A stretch of DNA of 64,000 nt, taken from NCBI RefSeq assembly GCF_900314615.1, contig NZ_OMWA01000014.1:1-64000 (forward strand), written 5' to 3'. The position numbers were made by a program, and so were the translations under genes. Under the pieces are notes generated by a model. That model did not search any database. It worked only from the letters and a program-made list of their open reading frames with translations, and was not told where the DNA came from. The stretch comes from an uncultured Methanobrevibacter sp. (GTDB lineage: Archaea > Methanobacteriota > Methanobacteria > Methanobacteriales > Methanobacteriaceae). Positions within the stretch are counted from its first letter, which is position 1. Each line of letters starts with the position of its first letter. Shown here piece by piece: positions 52,317 to 60,428 of the stretch.

Positions 52317-54904
52317 CCGTTTTCTATTTTTTTAATTAACCAATTAGTTTTTTTAACAATATTTTGTCTATTGAATGCTTTTGCAATCCTTTTGATTGCA
52401 TCAAGGTTTTTAACGAAATTATCCAGCCATGAGAATATATCTCCCGGATATACCTGAATCTGATATTTTCTAAACAGCTTATTTGATATATCTTGAGGGT
52501 CCTTGCCTTTAAGTCTTTCGTGAATTATCACTTCTGAAATTCCCCTCTGCATGCATGAGCAGAACGGCCTGTCCTGACATTTGCACTGCATGAAATCACT
52601 TTGAAGAGCAATCAGTGCATCCTGGAATTTCTTATCAACCTTTTCAATGGCTTCACCTGAAGATATAATGTCCAAAGTGGATTCTGCGAATAATCTGGTT
52701 GAAAATTTAATCTTTAATGCATTGGCTATCTGATTGTGTATAACGCTTGAAAGATAAGCATTTTCAAACATCTCCAAATCAAGGGCCATTGCCAGTATAA
52801 GTACCTTAAGCTTGTCATATTTGTCCTTTTTCTTATACATTGGAGACAAGCCGACATAACGTTTAAGATAATTGTAATCGTTTAATGTATTTTTAATAAA
52901 TTCCGCATCCTCAATTGATAAAAATGAAACTGATGCGGCACGGCCGTACCTGGTTACCTGCAGTCTGTTGTTGTAACTTCTATCAATAAGACCAAGGTCT
53001 TCCATCTCATCAACTGCAATCTTTATGCTTATCGGAACGTCAATATTCTTATAGAATTTATTTAACTCATCCATTGAGTTTATTGATGTTGATGATATGT
53101 CTGCAAGAATCTGTTCATATGCTGACTCTTCATCATATTCAATATATACATCCTCGCTATTGCTTTCCAAAAGTTCCAGCGCCTTTGCTTCTTCTGATTC
53201 ACCGGCAAAATCATTTCCAACTTCAGGAATCAAATATACTATACCTCTGTCATGATATGACGGCCTTCCTGCACGTCCAAGCATCTGTGAAAACTCATTG
53301 GGATTGATCCATTTATTTCCCATTACCAGTGAGTCGAATATTACCTGTGATGCAGGAAAATCAACACCTGCTGCAAGAGCTGCTGTTGTAACAACACATG
53401 AAATCTTTCCCTTGTCAAAGTCCTTTTCAATCTTTTCTTTTTTATAGTAGGAGAGCCCTGCGTGATACGCTTTGGCATTGACTCTTTTGTTTGAGAGGAA
53501 ATTTGCAATCTGATGAGTTTTACGCCTTGAATTGGTAAATATTATAGTCTGGCCTCTGAAACCTTTCTTGGATTTTGAATTGAATTCCCTTTTAGCTAAT
53601 TTCTGCATCAGGTGACGCTTCTGGGATTCGTTTCTAACATAAACAAGATGCCTTTCAAGAGGAACAGGACGCTCATCGTATTTTACAAGTTTCATGTTGA
53701 ATTCATCAGCCAGAAACTCAGGATTTTTGACAGTAGCTGAAAGTCCTATAATTTGAGTTTTAGGATATAAATGTTTTATACGCTTTATCAAACCGTTCAG
53801 GCGTGTTCCCCTGTCTTCATCATCAATCATATGAATTTCATCGATTAGAACAACTCCCAGATTGGACAGGCTGTCTGAATTGCCGTTTCTTAAAAGATAA
53901 TCTATTCCTTCATATGTTGCAACTACAATATCTGATTTTGAAACGTCAGAGTCCGGAAGTTTCAGCTCACCTTTTGCCTTTACACGGTTTCTTCCAACCT
54001 TAATTGCAACATTTAAACCTAATTTTGAATATTTCTTTTTAAAGTCCCTGTATTTCTGGTTTGCAAGAGCCACAAGCGGAGTGAGAAATACGAATTTCCG
54101 TCCTTTTAAAGCTTCTGTTATTCCTGCAAGCTCCCCTACCAGTGTTTTTCCAGATCCTGTTGCACTTACAACCAGCAAATCTTCCCCTTTAAGGAGTCCC
54201 TCTTTAATGGCAAGATATTGAACCGGCAGTAATTTGGTATTTCCAGAATCCAAGAGAACTTTTTTAAAGTTTTTAGGTATTTTTAACCGTTTCATATCAA
54301 CCGGAGGTACAATATGTCTTGATTTACGGGTCTTATCGAATAATGTCAGGTTTCTGTTTTTCAACGCATCAAAGTGAGGGTCAAGAACTGAGAGTGTCTT
54401 TTCAAGACTTCCGGTTTTTTCAAGTGTCTTTTTGAGATTTCTAAAAATCGCCTTGTCAAAGCCCTGAAGCTTTAGCTCCTCTTTAATTGTATCATGAGCA
54501 CAGTCCTTACAGATTAGCTGATTGTTGAATTTATATGAATAATCAGAGTTTACTATTGTAATATTTCCTTCATATGCACAGTAATCGCATACCTGAGTAT
54601 GTCTTACCTTGATATTTAGAGATTTTAAGTATTTTTCAACCTTTTCATCTTTGGTTGCCAGAAAAACTGCCTGAGAGCGAAGCAATTTTATGACTTCTCC
54701 AGGAGGCACCAGTTTTTCATTTAATGTGGAGTTGTCCTTAAAGTTATAATCCGCTACAAATCTTGAAATTGCCAATGAATCTCCTTCATGAGCAAATTTG
54801 ATATTTCCAACAAATTCCGGTTCTCTTTTATAATTCAGCGCACCTTTTGGAGAACCTATCGGATATAATCTCCACTGTTTTTTGACTTTCTTTAAAACTA
54901 GCAT
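52313..54904 (-). CDS. DEAD/DEAH-box superfamily 2 helicase
   Basis: This 863-aa ATP-dependent helicase resembles the archaeal Hel308/Ski2-like group. It has Walker A SATGSGKTLVGE (about residue 245), DEIHMID, motif III GLSATVKNPE, and motif VI QMLGRAGRP in the second RecA domain. An N-terminal extension carries a zinc-binding-type Cys set (CDYCAYEG ... CKDC), and the C-terminus has another (CKCQDRPFCSC). The N-terminal part matches the DUF5814 region I associate with Methanobacteriales helicases. The role is likely in DNA repair or recombination, or less likely RNA processing. It is first gene of a helicase-HerA-small protein operon. Confidence 0.87.
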   Translation of the reverse strand: MLVLKKVKKQWRLYPIGSPKGALNYKREPEFVGNIKFAHEGDSLAISRFVADYNFKDNSTLNEKLVPPGEVIKLLRSQAVFLATKDEKVEKYLKSLNIKVRHTQVCDYCAYEGNITIVNSDYSYKFNNQLICKDCAHDTIKEELKLQGFDKAIFRNLKKTLEKTGSLEKTLSVLDPHFDALKNRNLTLFDKTRKSRHIVPPVDMKRLKIPKNFKKVLLDSGNTKLLPVQYLAIKEGLLKGEDLLVVSATGSGKTLVGELAGITEALKGRKFVFLTPLVALANQKYRDFKKKYSKLGLNVAIKVGRNRVKAKGELKLPDSDVSKSDIVVATYEGIDYLLRNGNSDSLSNLGVVLIDEIHMIDDEDRGTRLNGLIKRIKHLYPKTQIIGLSATVKNPEFLADEFNMKLVKYDERPVPLERHLVYVRNESQKRHLMQKLAKREFNSKSKKGFRGQTIIFTNSRRKTHQIANFLSNKRVNAKAYHAGLSYYKKEKIEKDFDKGKISCVVTTAALAAGVDFPASQVIFDSLVMGNKWINPNEFSQMLGRAGRPSYHDRGIVYLIPEVGNDFAGESEEAKALELLESNSEDVYIEYDEESAYEQILADISSTSINSMDELNKFYKNIDVPISIKIAVDEMEDLGLIDRSYNNRLQVTRYGRAASVSFLSIEDAEFIKNTLNDYNYLKRYVGLSPMYKKKDKYDKLKVLILAMALDLEMFENAYLSSVIHNQIANALKIKFSTRLFAESTLDIISSGEAIEKVDKKFQDALIALQSDFMQCKCQDRPFCSCMQRGISEVIIHERLKGKDPQDISNKLFRKYQIQVYPGDIFSWLDNFVKNLDAIKRIAKAFNRQNIVKKTNWLIKKIENG

Positions 54905-54928
54905 TGTATTTTAATATATTTTTAATTG

Positions 54929-55042
54929 TTAATAAATTTTAAAAAAAATAATATCTTCAATTATATAATTGAAACGTTCATTATTATCCGAAACAATAGA
55001 CAAGAAAATATTCGTATCCAGAAAATGATGATTATTATCCAA
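54929..55042 (-). pseudogene. Truncated PIN-domain (VapC-like) toxin remnant
   Basis: The frame begins with TTG at 55042, preceded by GAGG, and reads HHFLDTNIFLSIVSDNNERF, which is the N-terminal strand of a PIN domain with its first catalytic Asp. After about 37 codons it ends in an AT-rich stretch just before the helicase gene, so the rest of the ~130-residue domain is missing. Confidence 0.55.
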
Positions 55043-55062
55043 GTTAGTTCCCTCTAAAATTT

Positions 55063-55227
55063 TCAAGATAATTTCTTTTGCTTAGAATTATAATCTTTTC
55101 TAGAATAATCTTTAGTATTAATTAATAGTTCTGTTTTATCAATAGCATTTTCTAAATCATATAAACTATTCTTAAACTCTGAATTCCATTGTTCAATTTG
55201 ATTATAATAATAGCTAAATTTTACTAA
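55063..55227 (-). pseudogene. Probable decayed antitoxin/partner fragment next to the PIN remnant
   Basis: A 54-codon open frame ends 21 bp before the PIN-remnant start. It reads FSYYYNQIEQWNSEFKNSLY and ends KDYNSKQKKLS. It has no usable start codon at its 5' end (a stop lies just upstream) and a charged helical composition typical of small antitoxins. Near-repeats of AATTTTACTAA precede it at 55218-55245. Together with the PIN fragment it suggests a decayed toxin-antitoxin locus. Confidence 0.35.
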
Positions 55228-55276
55228 CTAAGAGCAATTTTACTAAGTGAGAATAATTTTATTAAAAAATACAATT

Positions 55277-55320
55277 AAAAAAAAAGTTTAAAATTTGATT
55301 ACTAATCAATGTAATCAAAT
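55277..55320 (-). terminator. Stop-overlapping hairpin terminator of the DUF368 gene
   Basis: ATTTGATTAC (55293-55302) pairs with GTAATCAAAT (55311-55320) in a 10-bp stem. The stop codon at 55302-55304 lies at the loop edge. A run of nine Ts (55277-55285) follows on the transcribed strand. Confidence 0.6.
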
Positions 55321-56171
55321 CTTGTTTCAAGAATAATAATCAGAGCAAATCCGATTATTGCAACAATAACGCAAGGAAGTAATCCTGCAAAGTTTATACT
55401 AACTGCATTAGCCACTTCTACAGCCGGAACTTTAAGTGATCCAAGCATTACACCAATGAGAAATGCCATTGTCACTTCCTCATGATTTTTTAAAAGGAAG
55501 TTCAGGATTTTGGAAAATCCTAAAATACCAATCAGGGCACCGACTACAAATACTATGATTTCAGACAGGTGAAACTGGTGAAGTGCATTAAGCATGTATT
55601 CATACTGGCCTAAAAGCAGAAGCAGAAATGAACCTGAAATTCCCGGAAGAATCATTGCACAGATTGCAATCATACCTGAAAGGAATAATATAATTAAAGA
55701 ATGGTTAGCTGCTATCGGATTTAAGCTTACAAATATATATGTTAAAATCATACCGATTATTGCAAAAACAACATGTTTTAAGTTAATCTTTTTGATTTTT
55801 CTAAATAAAATCACCGCTGAAGCTACAATCAGTCCTAAAAAGAATGAATATGTAAGTGCAGTATGAACATCCATACAGTAGGTTACGACTTTTGCCAGTG
55901 TTAAAAATGCAACACCAATACCTAAGATTAACGGTATGAAAAACTTGAAATCAATCTCTTCAAGCAGTTTTGACCAGAATCCTCTTAAATCTCCTTTAAA
56001 TAGAGGCCTTACAAATCCGAAACTGATTTTACTAATTGCTTCAACCAAATGACCATAAATTCCAGTAATTAAAGCTATTGTTCCTCCTGAAACACCCGGA
56101 ACAATATCTGCAGAGCCCATCAGAACTCCGCGAATGAAAATTAAAATAGCTTCCTTAATATAAAAATTCAA
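55302..56171 (-). CDS. DUF368 family membrane protein
   Basis: This 289-aa polytopic membrane protein has the DUF368 hallmarks DIVPGVSGGTIALITGIYG near the N-terminus and LPGISGSFLLLLLG in the second half, an inverted-repeat arrangement with about eight helices. DUF368 proteins have been linked to polyprenyl-phosphate lipid-carrier recycling, a role that would suit cell-wall and glycan export here. That link is from literature on bacterial members and is not shown for archaea. It has its own promoter region and terminator. Confidence 0.88.
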   Translation of the reverse strand: MNFYIKEAILIFIRGVLMGSADIVPGVSGGTIALITGIYGHLVEAISKISFGFVRPLFKGDLRGFWSKLLEEIDFKFFIPLILGIGVAFLTLAKVVTYCMDVHTALTYSFFLGLIVASAVILFRKIKKINLKHVVFAIIGMILTYIFVSLNPIAANHSLIILFLSGMIAICAMILPGISGSFLLLLLGQYEYMLNALHQFHLSEIIVFVVGALIGILGFSKILNFLLKNHEEVTMAFLIGVMLGSLKVPAVEVANAVSINFAGLLPCVIVAIIGFALIIILETRFDYID

Positions 56172-56230
56172 TTTATCACCTAGATACTAATTATATAATT
56201 ATTAGGCTAAACTGTTTTAAATAGATTATC

Positions 56231-56270
56231 AAAAAAAGAAATAATGAATAATTCTAAAAAGAATTATTCA
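56231..56270 (-). terminator. Stop-overlapping hairpin terminator of the aquaporin gene
   Basis: TGAATAATTC (56245-56254) pairs with GAATTATTCA (56261-56270) in a perfect 10-bp stem. It includes the stop codon at 56264-56266. A T-rich stretch (56231-56240) follows on the transcribed strand. Confidence 0.65.
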
Positions 56271-57037
56271 TCATTGAAAGGTTGTGGAAGTTCACAGACT
56301 CCACTGTCTTTTGCAAGATATGCATATGCAAATGCTGCACAGATTGCACCGAGAATTGGACCGACCAGATAAATTGGGAAGAGACTCCATAGGTTTTGTC
56401 CTCCTAAAATCATGTCCATCAGGTATGGTCCGAATGTACGTGCAGGGTTAATTGATGCACCGGTAAATGCACCTAAAACAACGATAACAGCAGCCACAGT
56501 CATACCGATAGATATTCCGGCAAAACCAGGTTCTGCTTTTTTATCAACTGCAACACCCATTACAACCATCATTAAGAAAAATGTTCCTAAAAATTCTGCA
56601 AACATTGCCTGGAAGTAGCTTACACCCATTCCAGGAGCTGTTGCGCCTAATCCTCCGATTGCGACAGCCGGAGCGCCGAGGCATAAGTAAAGACATAAAC
56701 TTCCTAAACATGCACCGATAACCTGAGCAACTATATAATAAATACTGTCAACCAGATCGATGTTTTTGGTTACAAGAAGCCCGATAGTTACAGCAGGATT
56801 TAAATGTGCACCGGATATCTTACCGAATACATAAATACATATCATTACAGTCAGACCAAATGCTAAAGCAATAGCAATCCAGTCACCTAAACCGCCTAAA
56901 AGTCCAATTCCAGCAGCGCCAGGAGTAACGCCTTCAGAAATGAGAAGTGTTACAACTGCAGCACCGGTACCGAAAAATACCAAGAAAAATGTTCCAAGCA
57001 GTTCTGCAAAGAATTTTTTTCTAATATTACAAGTCAT
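56264..57037 (-). CDS. aqpM: Aquaporin AqpM (MIP family)
   Basis: This 257-aa channel has six transmembrane segments and both NPA motifs, SGAHLNPAVTIG in the first half and GASINPARTFGP in the second. An N-terminal FAELLGTFFLVFFGTGAAV and the internally duplicated FAEFLGTFFLMMVVMG complete the MIP fold. Methanothermobacter AqpM passes water and also glycerol, CO2 or H2S. The specific substrate here is inferred from the family. It lies 9 bp after the DUF2193 gene and is likely co-transcribed with it. Confidence 0.92.
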   Translation of the reverse strand: MTCNIRKKFFAELLGTFFLVFFGTGAAVVTLLISEGVTPGAAGIGLLGGLGDWIAIALAFGLTVMICIYVFGKISGAHLNPAVTIGLLVTKNIDLVDSIYYIVAQVIGACLGSLCLYLCLGAPAVAIGGLGATAPGMGVSYFQAMFAEFLGTFFLMMVVMGVAVDKKAEPGFAGISIGMTVAAVIVVLGAFTGASINPARTFGPYLMDMILGGQNLWSLFPIYLVGPILGAICAAFAYAYLAKDSGVCELPQPFNDE

Positions 57038-57046
57038 TTTTATCGC

Positions 57047-58546
57047 CTATACAGCTTCTCTCCATTGACAGTATTCGTGTTTGTTGTCCACAAGTGAAGC
57101 GGCAGCACAGTTTTTACAACCCCTTACAGGTGATCCTGGTGCTCCTTTGTTAAGTGCAATGATGTTTGTCATCATGGTTGCTGTAATTGGTTCTGAGGTT
57201 AAAAGACATGGATAGTCTGCTAATCTCATGAGTGAAGAGAATCTTACTGTAATTGCACATGCAGGATAAGTGTATCTTTGTGGGTTCATTACAATTTCAC
57301 TTTCAAGAATTGGGCTTAAGTCAACTGCCAATCCATTGATTTTTGGCACTAGTTCTCCGCCGGTGCCTGCTCTGAACTTACGGGCTGAACTGATTGCGTT
57401 AAATCCTCTGTAAATCATGTCCATAAAGTCACAGTTGTGCAATTCAGCAGCTGCACCTCTTGTTGGATACTGCTGTACAAAGTTGTGGAATCTTTTGGAG
57501 AACAGGTCAACTACCATCGGAGCATTGAATCCGTCAAGTTCCAGGATGAATTCAGTAGCGCATGCTGATGAACCAGTAGCTAATTTAAGCACGTCAAATT
57601 CTGATTTATAGTTACCAAGGTTGGATGTTAATGTGTTTCCGATTACGTCTGCAGTTGCCTGAACGATAGCTAAAGTAACGTCATCCTTACACATGTTGTA
57701 GGTTGATTGACCTATGTGGTGTCCGATATCACCAACACAGTATGCAGGAACTGTTACAATGTTTCCGTAGTGTACTCCATCATCCATTGCAGCTTTAACT
57801 GTTGAAGTCATTGCTTTTTTATACTTGTTCATGTAGTCTCTTACATCAAATGAAGAGTGGTCTGCATCATCCATTAATGTTCCTTGTCCTTCAATAGGAG
57901 TTTTATAAATCATTTGCAATGCTTCAATTTCCTTTTCTGTTGCTTCAGCCGCAGTTGCTCCTGCTTCAATAGCGTTTGCAAATGCATCCCCAATACCGTA
58001 GGATGTGTTCATACCCCATGATTTTGCAGATAGAATTGCCTGTTTGTGAGCCTCAGGAATATCTATTTTTTGCAGTATTTGATTTACAACATTACTGGTA
58101 CTTCCAGGCATCAGTGCAAAGTCCACTACACAAGTCGGTCCGTAAAATCCGCCGTATCTTCTGATTGATTCTTTTGCAACAATAGCTTCATTATCGGCGA
58201 TAGCCTGGATAAATTTGTCTACACTGTCTGCAAATTCACCGTCTTCTTCACACAAGATTTCCAGTACAGGAGGGGTCTGGAAATGTTCAATGAACGGGTC
58301 ATCTTCGCATTTTAATGTGTCAGTAATGGAAGACAAAATTTCGTAATGGTTTTTTACAGATTCCTTGTGCAGGTTAATTACTGATTCTGCCTGGTTGTCT
58401 AATGCTTTCATGCCAGATACTGCATCTGCATAAGGTTTCGCATCAGTAATTTTAAAGTCATTGTACCTATTTTCTGATATAACGCTAACGTCTGCTTTTT
58501 GAGCAGCCATTGACTCGTTTATCATTTTTTCATATAACTCTCTCAT
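57047..58546 (-). CDS. DUF2193 family protein of methanogens
   Basis: This 499-aa protein matches DUF2193, a family seen mainly in methanogens and some anaerobic bacteria. Its start MRELYEKMINESMAAQKADV and Gly-rich turns such as GFYGPTCVVDFALMPG fit. The C-terminal Cys cluster GCKNCAAASLVDNKHEYCQW could bind a metal or Fe-S cluster. The function is unknown. ATG at 58546 is preferred because AGGTGA lies 5 bp upstream; an in-frame GTG at 58555 overlaps that site. Co-transcription with aqpM is inferred from the 9-bp gap. Confidence 0.85.
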   Translation of the reverse strand: MRELYEKMINESMAAQKADVSVISENRYNDFKITDAKPYADAVSGMKALDNQAESVINLHKESVKNHYEILSSITDTLKCEDDPFIEHFQTPPVLEILCEEDGEFADSVDKFIQAIADNEAIVAKESIRRYGGFYGPTCVVDFALMPGSTSNVVNQILQKIDIPEAHKQAILSAKSWGMNTSYGIGDAFANAIEAGATAAEATEKEIEALQMIYKTPIEGQGTLMDDADHSSFDVRDYMNKYKKAMTSTVKAAMDDGVHYGNIVTVPAYCVGDIGHHIGQSTYNMCKDDVTLAIVQATADVIGNTLTSNLGNYKSEFDVLKLATGSSACATEFILELDGFNAPMVVDLFSKRFHNFVQQYPTRGAAAELHNCDFMDMIYRGFNAISSARKFRAGTGGELVPKINGLAVDLSPILESEIVMNPQRYTYPACAITVRFSSLMRLADYPCLLTSEPITATMMTNIIALNKGAPGSPVRGCKNCAAASLVDNKHEYCQWREAV

Positions 58547-58689
58547 TTTTATCACCTAGGTAATAAGAGCAGAATATACTCTTAAATAATAATAAATTAT
58601 TCACCATATTATTTAAATCTGTTTAAATGATTTTTTTAAAGAAAAGAGTTATTGTTAAATGTTTAATGAACAAAAAAATAGTTGAATAA

Positions 58690-58724
58690 TTTTAAAAATT
58701 AAAGTGGAAAAATTTATCCACTTT
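58690..58724 (-). terminator. Hairpin terminator of the amt-glnK operon
   Basis: AAAGTGGA (58701-58708) pairs with TCCACTTT (58717-58724) over an 8-nt loop, about 15 bp after the glnK stop. A T-rich stretch follows on the transcribed strand. Confidence 0.55.
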
Positions 58725-58738
58725 TTAAAATAATTTAG

Positions 58739-59077
58739 CTAAACTGCATCAGAACCTCGCTCACCTGTCCTGATTCTTATTACTTCTTCAACATCAGAAA
58801 CAAATATCTTACCGTCACCGACCTCACCGGTTCTGGCACTTTCAATAATGATATCGATTATATCTTCAAGGTCCTCTTCATTTACAATCAGTTCAACTCT
58901 GGTTTTTGGAATCAGATCAACACAGTAGCTGGAACCTCTGTATGATTCGCGAGTACCCATTTGTCTGCCTCTTCCTTTAACTGTTGAAACGTTCATTCCT
59001 TCGCATCCTGCTTTTAAAAGAGATGCTTTTACATTGTCAAACATTTCTTCTCTTATTACTGCAATAATCCTTTTCAT
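58739..59077 (-). CDS. glnK: Nitrogen regulatory PII protein GlnK
   Basis: This 112-aa PII protein has MKRIIAVIREEMFDNV, the T-loop region GRGRQMGTRESYRGSSYCVDLIPKTRVE with a conserved Tyr, the B-loop RTGEVGDGKIFV and the C-terminal IRTGERG. PII proteins sense 2-oxoglutarate, ATP and ADP and plug the ammonium channel when nitrogen is sufficient. It lies 18 bp after amt, the standard amt-glnK pair. The operon is presumably induced by nitrogen limitation through the upstream NrpR-type site. Confidence 0.95.
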   Translation of the reverse strand: MKRIIAVIREEMFDNVKASLLKAGCEGMNVSTVKGRGRQMGTRESYRGSSYCVDLIPKTRVELIVNEEDLEDIIDIIIESARTGEVGDGKIFVSDVEEVIRIRTGERGSDAV

Positions 59078-59095
59078 ATTACCACCCTAAAATAA

Positions 59096-60304
59096 TTATA
59101 TCCTATAACCTGATTCTTTGTGCAATGCTGAATCAAGACCGGTTATCTCTTCTTTATCTTCAACTCTTAATCCTACTGTTATATCTAGTACTTTTGCTAT
59201 TAATAGACTTGCAACAAATGCAAATGCCGCTGTTGCAGCAACTGCTATAATTTGAACCAGCAGCTGATTCGGATTTCCGTAAAAGAGTCCTGCAACCCCA
59301 TTTATTGCCGGAGATGCAAACAGTCCTGTTGCTATCAGTCCCCAGACTCCTGAAAGCCCGTGGACTCCGAATACATCCAGAGCATCATCATATCCAAATC
59401 TGTCCTTGAGATTGTATACTGCATAATATGATATTAAAGCTGCACCCAGACCTATCACTATTGAACCTGAAAGGGAAACAAAACCTGCCGCAGGAGTGAT
59501 TGCTACAAGACCTGCAACCGCACCGGTTATTGCTCCAAGAACTGTCGGTTTTCCGATTTTCATTACATCAAGTATTACCCATACAATCATTGCCACTGCC
59601 GCTGCAGTATTTGAAACAAGTATTGCTGAACCTGCAAGTCCGTTAGCTGCCAGTGCAGATCCTCCGTTGAATCCCATCCATCCGAACCATAGAAATCCTG
59701 CGCCTAAAATTGAATATCCAAGGTTGTGAGGAAGCAGTGATGTATCTCTTCTTTTACCTAATACAAGTGCCAATGCAAGAGCTGAAAAACCTGAGTTGAC
59801 CTCTACTGCAACTCCTCCTGCAAAATCAATTGCACCCATATTCATCAGCCATCCTCCGCCCCATATCCAGTGACATATAGGAATATAGACAAATGTGACC
59901 CACAATACTGTAAAAAGAATCCATGATTTAGTTTTCATTCTTCCAACGATTGCACCTGAAACGACTGCTGCTGTAAGGGCAGCAAAGGTAAGCTGAAAAC
60001 CTGCATAAACAAATGTAGGAATAGTTCCTGTAAGTGAATCGACACCTATTCCTTCCATTAAAAGACTTTGAGGAATTCCGATTATTCCAGAAAGACTTTC
60101 CGGAGCGAATGCTATCTGATATCCGTATAAAATCCATATAATACTTGCTATTGCAAATGCAATGAGCGATAAAAACATTGAGTTTAAAACGTTTTTTCTT
60201 TTTGACAAACCGCCATAGAAAAATGCTATACCTGGAATACTCATTAAAAGAACCATAATTGTTGCAACAAGCATCCAGGCAGTATTACCTGTACTTAAAA
60301 CCAT
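59096..60304 (-). CDS. amt: Ammonium transporter Amt
   Basis: This 402-aa, eleven-helix ammonium channel has [20 protein letters not shown] (first pore signature), the pore His in [10 protein letters not shown] and the second pore His in [13 protein letters not shown]. Family length is normal. ATG at 60304 is chosen; an in-frame GTG at 60313 would add MII and overlaps the ribosome binding region. It is cotranscribed with glnK. The promoter contains a TATA box (TTTATATA, about 60387-60380) and a GGAA-N6-TTCC operator near the expected transcription start. Confidence 0.95.
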   Translation of the reverse strand: MVLSTGNTAWMLVATIMVLLMSIPGIAFFYGGLSKRKNVLNSMFLSLIAFAIASIIWILYGYQIAFAPESLSGIIGIPQSLLMEGIGVDSLTGTIPTFVYAGFQLTFAALTAAVVSGAIVGRMKTKSWILFTVLWVTFVYIPICHWIWGGGWLMNMGAIDFAGGVAVEVNSGFSALALALVLGKRRDTSLLPHNLGYSILGAGFLWFGWMGFNGGSALAANGLAGSAILVSNTAAAVAMIVWVILDVMKIGKPTVLGAITGAVAGLVAITPAAGFVSLSGSIVIGLGAALISYYAVYNLKDRFGYDDALDVFGVHGLSGVWGLIATGLFASPAINGVAGLFYGNPNQLLVQIIAVAATAAFAFVASLLIAKVLDITVGLRVEDKEEITGLDSALHKESGYRI

Positions 60305-60339
60305 AATTATCACTAACCAAAATGTCGGAAAGACAATGT

Positions 60340-60355
60340 CGGAAATTATCTTCCG
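60340..60355. promoter_or_regulatory. NrpR-type nitrogen operator upstream of amt
   Basis: CGGAAATTATCTTCCG contains GGAA-N6-TTCC, the established NrpR operator of methanogens (nif, glnA, amt promoters). It lies 25-40 bp downstream of the TATA box, at the expected transcription start, where a repressor would block initiation. A partial second copy, TCGGAAAGACAATGTCGG, overlaps it on the gene side. NrpR itself is not in the window. Confidence 0.75.
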
Positions 60356-60428
60356 TCAAAAATATATTGAACAAAATAGTATATAAATGTTGGGAAAATT
60401 TAAAAAAAATAGTGAATAATAGAAGAAA

